Positions 60,177 through 64,000 of a stretch of 64,000 nucleotides of DNA are shown here, one piece after another. Both the position numbers and the translations under genes were made by a program. Location: positions 248,001 to 312,000 of the forward strand of contig NZ_FOFU01000004.1 in assembly GCF_900111035.1 (NCBI RefSeq), written 5' to 3'. Numbering within the stretch: position 1 is the first letter of the stretch; each line of letters begins with the position of its first letter. This DNA is from Treponema bryantii (lineage in GTDB: Bacteria > Spirochaetota > Spirochaetia > Treponematales > Treponemataceae). The notes under the pieces were generated by a model. It searched no databases, was not told the origin of the DNA, and saw only the letters and a list, made by a program, of their open reading frames with translations.

Positions 60177-60533
60177 ATGGAACAAGAAAACCGACTGCAT
60201 ACAAGGTATGAAGAAATCGGCCGCATCACCGCACCCGAAATTTGTGCACTCCCTGGAATACTTGACGATATCAGCTTGAACGGCTGCAAGGTGCATTATT
60301 CATTTCCTGTCGTTGTTGATCTGGAAAATGAATATGATGTAAAGATATCACCTCTGCACGGCTCAAACAGTTCTCCTTTGAATCTTATCTGCAGCCCGCA
60401 GTGGGTAAATGAACTCGGCGGAAGTACTTTTATAGGCTTTAAGATTCACTATTCTCCAGATGCACATAAGCTCGAAAGCTTTATAAAGCATCTTGAAAAA
60501 ATCACTAAAGACGATTTACCAGATATAGTTTAA
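60177..60533 (+). CDS. PilZ domain protein, probable cyclic-di-GMP receptor
   Basis: A 118-residue single PilZ domain. The ligand motifs are RLHTRYEEIG near the N-terminus (RxxxR) and DDISLNGCKV (DxSxxG) at residues ~30-39, followed by the six-stranded barrel and a C-terminal helix (LESFIKHLEKITK). It should bind c-di-GMP and transmit the signal to motility, export or transcription partners. The methyltransferase gene follows 2 bp later, so both are cotranscribed. No SD; the -10 box is 6 nt before the start. Confidence 0.85.
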   Translation: MEQENRLHTRYEEIGRITAPEICALPGILDDISLNGCKVHYSFPVVVDLENEYDVKISPLHGSNSSPLNLICSPQWVNELGGSTFIGFKIHYSPDAHKLESFIKHLEKITKDDLPDIV

Positions 60534-60535
60534 TT

Positions 60536-61498
60536 ATGGAAAGAAATCTTGCATTCCTGGCCTTTCCCGAGATGTCAGAACTTTTAATTTCTGAACTTGC
60601 AGGCCGATTTGGAATTACACAAAAGCCGGATGCATGCTACGGCGACCTTCTCTACTATGAAAAACTCGATTTGCCAGAGTTAAAAGATGGTATAACAGCC
60701 CTCCCCTACTGGGCTCGTACCGTTATGCTCGAACCTTTTTTTTTGAAGTTTGATTCAATTGGAGAAGCCGCAGGAGAATTAAAAAAACTTCAGAGAAACT
60801 GGGCACCGTATCAGTACACCTGCTTTCGCCGTGCTCAGCTGATTCAGGAAAAACTTCCATACATCAACTTAAAAGACAGAAACTTCCCGGTAAAAATTCC
60901 AGACTCACCAATGGGACTTTATACACTTATTGACGAACACACAATGATAGCAAGTGCAGCCACAAACAGCACACTTCCGGCAGGAACCCTTCATTTTATT
61001 GAAGACCACGAGAATCCGCCGAGCCGTGCATATCTGAAAATTCAGGAATCCCTTACAATGGCAAACCTTCTGAACGGCACAGATCTTCCACATGAAGGAC
61101 AGCGCTGTTTTGAAGCAGGAGCATGTCCTGGAGGCTGGACATGGGTACTCGTAGGACTTGGAGCTGAAGTTTATGCAGTAGACCGAGCCCCACTCGCAGA
61201 TTCACTTATGAGTAATCCTCTGGTAACATTTCAGGCACACGATGCTTTTACACTTAAACCGGAAGAACTCGGGCAAGTAGACTGGGTGTTTTCTGATGTA
61301 ATCTGCTATCCGGAACGCCTTTTTGAATGGATCAATAAGTGGCTGGAATATAAACCAGACTTAAATATGATCTGTACAATCAAAATGCAGGGTGAAATTA
61401 ACTGGCCGCTGATTCAGCAGTTTGCAGATATCCCAGGAAGCCGTATTGTACATTTAAACTACAATAAACACGAACTTACCTGGATTCATACCCGATAA
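60536..61498 (+). CDS. SAM-dependent rRNA ribose methyltransferase, RlmM-like
   Basis: A 320-residue enzyme resembling RlmM, the 2'-O-methyltransferase of 23S rRNA C2498. The N-terminal ~150 residues fit a THUMP-like RNA-binding part. The Rossmann domain has the SAM motif EAGACPGGWTWVLV near residue 193, AVDRAPL, the catalytic Asp in WVFSDVICYP, Lys in CTIKMQG and Glu in KHELTW, matching the K-D-K-E set of FtsJ-type enzymes except that the first Lys is not clear. It is shorter than E. coli RlmM (~366). It forms an operon with the PilZ gene. Confidence 0.82.
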   Translation: MERNLAFLAFPEMSELLISELAGRFGITQKPDACYGDLLYYEKLDLPELKDGITALPYWARTVMLEPFFLKFDSIGEAAGELKKLQRNWAPYQYTCFRRAQLIQEKLPYINLKDRNFPVKIPDSPMGLYTLIDEHTMIASAATNSTLPAGTLHFIEDHENPPSRAYLKIQESLTMANLLNGTDLPHEGQRCFEAGACPGGWTWVLVGLGAEVYAVDRAPLADSLMSNPLVTFQAHDAFTLKPEELGQVDWVFSDVICYPERLFEWINKWLEYKPDLNMICTIKMQGEINWPLIQQFADIPGSRIVHLNYNKHELTWIHTR

Positions 61499-61541
61499 AA
61501 AGCCATTTTACGCACAAATTCCTGTGAAAATTTCATAAAAA

Positions 61542-61592
61542 TAAAGTTAATTAACTTTAACTATTGTCTTTTCGAATTTTTTCCGATAATAT
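61542..61592 (+). promoter_or_regulatory. Palindrome and promoter of the 55-residue protein gene
   Basis: TAAAGTTAATTAACTTTA (61542-61559) is a perfect 18-bp palindrome. It sits 4 bp before TTGTCT (61564-61569), 17 bp, TAATAT (61587-61592). The position suits an activator or repressor site. Confidence 0.5.
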
Positions 61593-61618
61593 ATTAGTTA
61601 TTGAAGGAGAGTAAAATC

Positions 61619-61786
61619 ATGCCAACTTTAAGTGCAAAGAAGGAAGCTTATTATCTGGCTGTAGACAACACAGACTATCCACAGAACATGAAGAAATACA
61701 TCAAGAAGTTGATTTCTAACTGTGCTACTCCTGAAGAGATTTTTCAATTAACCCTTTTCTATCTCTACAATTGTCAGACTGCTTAG
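61619..61786 (+). CDS. Small hypothetical protein, 55 residues
   Basis: Starts MPTLSAKKEAYYLAVDNTDY and ends FQLTLFYLYNCQTA. It is mainly helical, with an amphipathic lysine-rich middle (MKKYIKKLISNC) and a hydrophobic tail, and no signal peptide. I do not recognise it. GAAGGAGAG before ATG 61619 is an excellent RBS; the ATG at 61601 overlaps that RBS and is not used. A dedicated promoter with an 18-bp palindrome and a strong terminator make it a monocistronic, probably regulated gene. Confidence 0.75.
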   Translation: MPTLSAKKEAYYLAVDNTDYPQNMKKYIKKLISNCATPEEIFQLTLFYLYNCQTA

Positions 61787-61817
61787 CTTCCAGCTCAGTA
61801 AAAAATCGTGTAATTAG

Positions 61818-61852
61818 AACGGATGCCTGAATAAACAGCATCCGTTTTTTTT
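61818..61852 (+). terminator. Terminator of the small gene
   Basis: AACGGATGC (61818-61826) pairs with GCATCCGTT (61838-61846), followed by a run of eight Ts (61845-61852). It touches the end of the convergent polysaccharide export gene. Confidence 0.85.
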
Positions 61853-63332
61853 ATTTCAGAACACCAGTTGCAGCCATGATAGAAAGAGAAGTTGCAATTA
61901 CAGAAACAATTGTAGTAATTACAGGAGCATACTGATTAAAATAAAACAGGAATGAGTTGGTATCTGCAGTAATTGTTGTTTCAGGAGTAATTTCGCTCTT
62001 TTTATTGAGCTTTCTTCCATCAGAATCAATAATATCTACAGACTTTCCGGCATTCATAGTTTTATTAAAACCACCGGCAAGACCAATATAGTAATCATAA
62101 GTTTTATTTGGAATATAAGGATAGCGGCCAGGCTTCTGAACAGCACCAGAAACAGATACGAAGAACTGCTTCATAGGTACACGCAATAAATCACCAGGCT
62201 GAACAACTAATTCAGTAGTAAAATTAGAATCATAAAGAACTCTTGAAATATCAATTGGAATCAGCTCTTCACCACGAACAATAAATGCATTCTGAATATC
62301 AGCAATTGCAGATTCAAAATAACTTCTTTTTGCTCTAAGGAAGAAAACATAATTCTCATCATAATCAAAAGGAACAGTTATACGGGTTGCAGTCTCAATA
62401 GAAGTAGCATTATTTTCAACATCACTATTCTGCTTTAAAACTGCACCTTCCATATACATAACAGGACGGCTTGCAACAAGAGAATCAATAAAAACAGAAT
62501 CAAATGAATTAAGCACAAAATTAGAAACCTGTTTCGGATAATCCAGATAGATAACAGAACCCGGTTTTTCTGAACCGTCAATAATTCGTGTTACAGTAAT
62601 TCTTTTTACATCAGCACGTTCACTAAAGCCATCAGCATAAACATCAATAAGATCTTTAAGATTTTCATCTTCAAGAAGCTCATAAGTTCCAGGACGGCGC
62701 ACAGCACCAGAAATGCCTACCTGTTTATGAAATTTCTTCAAGGTAATTACATCACCCGGACGCAGATACGGATCCTGAGACAAATCACCTTCACGGCTGG
62801 CCTTAAACAAATCATAATGCTTTGTAACACCATTAGTAGAAGTAACTGTAATATCTCTGATTGAAGCATAGCCTGTTTTAACCGGATTCACTACAGAAGA
62901 AAGACGGGAAAGTGCCCATGCAGAACGTTCAGAAGTAGAAGTTACTTCACCTTTTATAATTACATTAAAAGAAGCAGGGCTTACAAGTGAGAACTGAACG
63001 CCACTCATCGGATAGTTCTTTGAAACAATATCTTCAACCTGTCTTTTCAAAGTCATATAAGATTTTCCAGCAGCATCAATAACCGCAAGGTTTGCTACCC
63101 TAACCTTATAAGTTGAATCAACCATAATATGATATTCCATAGTATTAGAGCCGGCAATAAATCCAAGTGTATAAATATCACCAGCGGTTACCATATAATC
63201 TGCATTCGACATTGCAATCTGTACACGTGAATCAACTTCCTGATTTACAGTTTCTACAGATAATTCTCCAGCGGCATAAATAGAAATGGCACTGAAAAGT
63301 ATTACAATTGAAAATAGTATTTTCTTTTTCAT
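61851..63332 (-). CDS. Polysaccharide export protein with SLBB domains
   Basis: Outer-membrane or periplasmic component of capsule/exopolysaccharide export (Wza-like). Residues 1-20 are a signal peptide without lipobox (FSIVILFSAISIYAA). A poly-export domain (YMVTAGDIYTLGF, residues ~46-58) is followed by three or so SLBB segments (VNVIIKGEV-like FNVIIKGEV; VGISGAVRRPGTYEL; VSVSGAVQKPGRYPYI). A hydrophobic C-terminal stretch (PVITTIVSVIATSLSIMAATGV) may be an anchor. AAGGTGTAGA precedes ATG 63332. It follows the chain-length-determinant gene by 14 bp and is the last gene seen of an export operon that starts outside the window. Confidence 0.9.
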   Translation of the reverse strand: MKKKILFSIVILFSAISIYAAGELSVETVNQEVDSRVQIAMSNADYMVTAGDIYTLGFIAGSNTMEYHIMVDSTYKVRVANLAVIDAAGKSYMTLKRQVEDIVSKNYPMSGVQFSLVSPASFNVIIKGEVTSTSERSAWALSRLSSVVNPVKTGYASIRDITVTSTNGVTKHYDLFKASREGDLSQDPYLRPGDVITLKKFHKQVGISGAVRRPGTYELLEDENLKDLIDVYADGFSERADVKRITVTRIIDGSEKPGSVIYLDYPKQVSNFVLNSFDSVFIDSLVASRPVMYMEGAVLKQNSDVENNATSIETATRITVPFDYDENYVFFLRAKRSYFESAIADIQNAFIVRGEELIPIDISRVLYDSNFTTELVVQPGDLLRVPMKQFFVSVSGAVQKPGRYPYIPNKTYDYYIGLAGGFNKTMNAGKSVDIIDSDGRKLNKKSEITPETTITADTNSFLFYFNQYAPVITTIVSVIATSLSIMAATGVLK

Positions 63333-63346
63333 TCTACACCTTAGCT

Positions 63347-64000
63347 TTATTTAATTTTTTTTGATGAGCTGAGCTTTGACATAGCTTCCGGATCTTTTTT
63401 AATATTCTCTACCGCATTAAGAGCAAAGGCAAGGAATACAGAAAGGAAGAATGCCGCAAAAGTGATAATAATGCAAAGTTTACCACGGCTTGGTTCTGAT
63501 TTTCTGTCTGGAACTTCAGCATATTCGAGAATCTGGAATACAGGCTGTTCACTCGCCATAGTAACCTTAAGAGACTCATACTGAACCTTAAGCTGAGAAT
63601 AAATCTGCTGCTGAGCAGAAAGTTCAAGCTTTAATAAAGAAGAATCAAGCATAATTGAAGGAGCTGAACTTGGATTATAAATATTTGAAACCGACTGCTC
63701 CAGAGTCTGAATGCGCTTCTGGAGAGAAAGAATTTCATCATAAGAATGCTGAATATTTTCTTTGAGATTTGCTTCCTGAAGCTTATTCTGGTCTATTCCA
63801 AGTTCATTAAAACGAGCTTCAATAAGATCTACAACATAATTAACAACTTCACGTGCAAACTCTGGATCAGTATCTGTAAAGCTGATGCTGAAAACTCCAG
63901 TGTCAGTATCAAAATTGGAAGTCAAAACCTTTTTAAGAGCCTCACGGCTTGCAGCTCTCGGTGATTTTTTGATTTTATAACGTTCAATAAGATTGAACTT
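63347..64000 (-). CDS. Chain-length determinant (Wzz/GumC-like) protein, 5' part outside window
   Basis: Only the C-terminal 217 residues are present; the frame is open through the right edge (upstream residues read KFNLIERYKIKKSPRAAS). The periplasmic part has the sequence VFSISFTDTDPEFAREVVNYV and a long coiled coil (residues ~40-80 of the visible part; NLKENIQHSYDEILSLQKRI). The PDRKSEPSRGK loop precedes the C-terminal membrane helix (LCIIITFAAFFLSVFLAFAL) as usual for Wzz. It would set polysaccharide chain length together with the SLBB export protein just downstream. Confidence 0.88.
   Translation of the reverse strand, partial: KFNLIERYKIKKSPRAASREALKKVLTSNFDTDTGVFSISFTDTDPEFAREVVNYVVDLIEARFNELGIDQNKLQEANLKENIQHSYDEILSLQKRIQTLEQSVSNIYNPSSAPSIMLDSSLLKLELSAQQQIYSQLKVQYESLKVTMASEQPVFQILEYAEVPDRKSEPSRGKLCIIITFAAFFLSVFLAFALNAVENIKKDPEAMSKLSSSKKIK

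Overview
The window looks like chromosome of a gut- or rumen-type spirochete, most likely a Treponema (inference from gene content, not from a marker gene). Supporting signs are hemicellulose and mannan hydrolases, glycogen phosphorylase plus debranching enzyme, a class II-type GalT, a PurE that resembles the class II form known from Treponema, a superoxide-reductase-like fusion typical of anaerobes, lipoprotein signals, and a giant secreted repeat protein ending in a FlgD-like Ig domain. No rRNA, tRNA, prophage, IS transposase or CRISPR array was found.

Layout. 1-8.8 kb: cytidine deaminase, a Nudix hydrolase with a palindromic in-frame insert, an alpha/beta hydrolase, an ABC-ATPase/permease/GntR operon behind a 10-bp inverted repeat, a DMT exporter, an iron alcohol dehydrogenase, an AraC-GGDEF fusion and an XRE-superoxide-reductase fusion. 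8.8-18.3 kb: transglutaminase-like and GNAT proteins, a GH26 mannanase-like lipoprotein, an ECF-sigma-like protein with a long extension, phosphodiesterase/HAD, and an operon of 2-hydroxyacid dehydrogenase, GH43 and MATE exporter. 18.4-24.4 kb: galT, then leftward purE-purM-purN and, after DUF2147 and CrtO-like genes, folA. The pur cluster is interrupted by two palindromic repeat families, one carrying a broken four-helix-bundle gene. 24.4-37.3 kb: LuxR-type membrane regulator, FAD dehydrogenase, a small autonomous transcription unit, a polar amino acid ABC transporter whose binding protein is circularly permuted, a CoiA-like nuclease, a DMT exporter, glgX-glgP and an alpha/beta hydrolase. 37.4-44.8 kb, rightward: era, HD-GYP, TSCPD, ychF, an ArsB/NhaD-type permease, a small unknown protein and a PurF-like enzyme lacking the glutaminase cysteine. 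44.8-48.5 kb, leftward: sialate-O-acetylesterase-like enzyme and GH43 xylosidase. 48.5-60.1 kb: a phased array of four palindromes and a 3718-residue surface protein. 60.1-64 kb: PilZ, RlmM-like methyltransferase, a 55-residue protein, and a polysaccharide export/chain-length pair running off the right edge.

How it fits together. Plant polysaccharide breakdown (GH26, two GH43, esterase), glycogen turnover (GlgX, GlgP), galactose use (GalT) and alcohol fermentation suggest a saccharolytic anaerobe. Cyclic-di-GMP parts (GGDEF-like, HD-GYP, PilZ) and export genes point to surface and motility control.

The most unusual things are: the circularly permuted amino-acid-binding protein; the four helically phased palindromes before the giant gene and the recent 720-bp duplication inside it; two palindromic repeat families that sit on stop codons of purine genes; the palindromic insert inside the Nudix gene; and a recurring promoter layout in which the -10 box lies only 6-11 nt before the start codon with no Shine-Dalgarno sequence, implying many leaderless or near-leaderless mRNAs. 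All family assignments come from reading the sequence; no database search was run.
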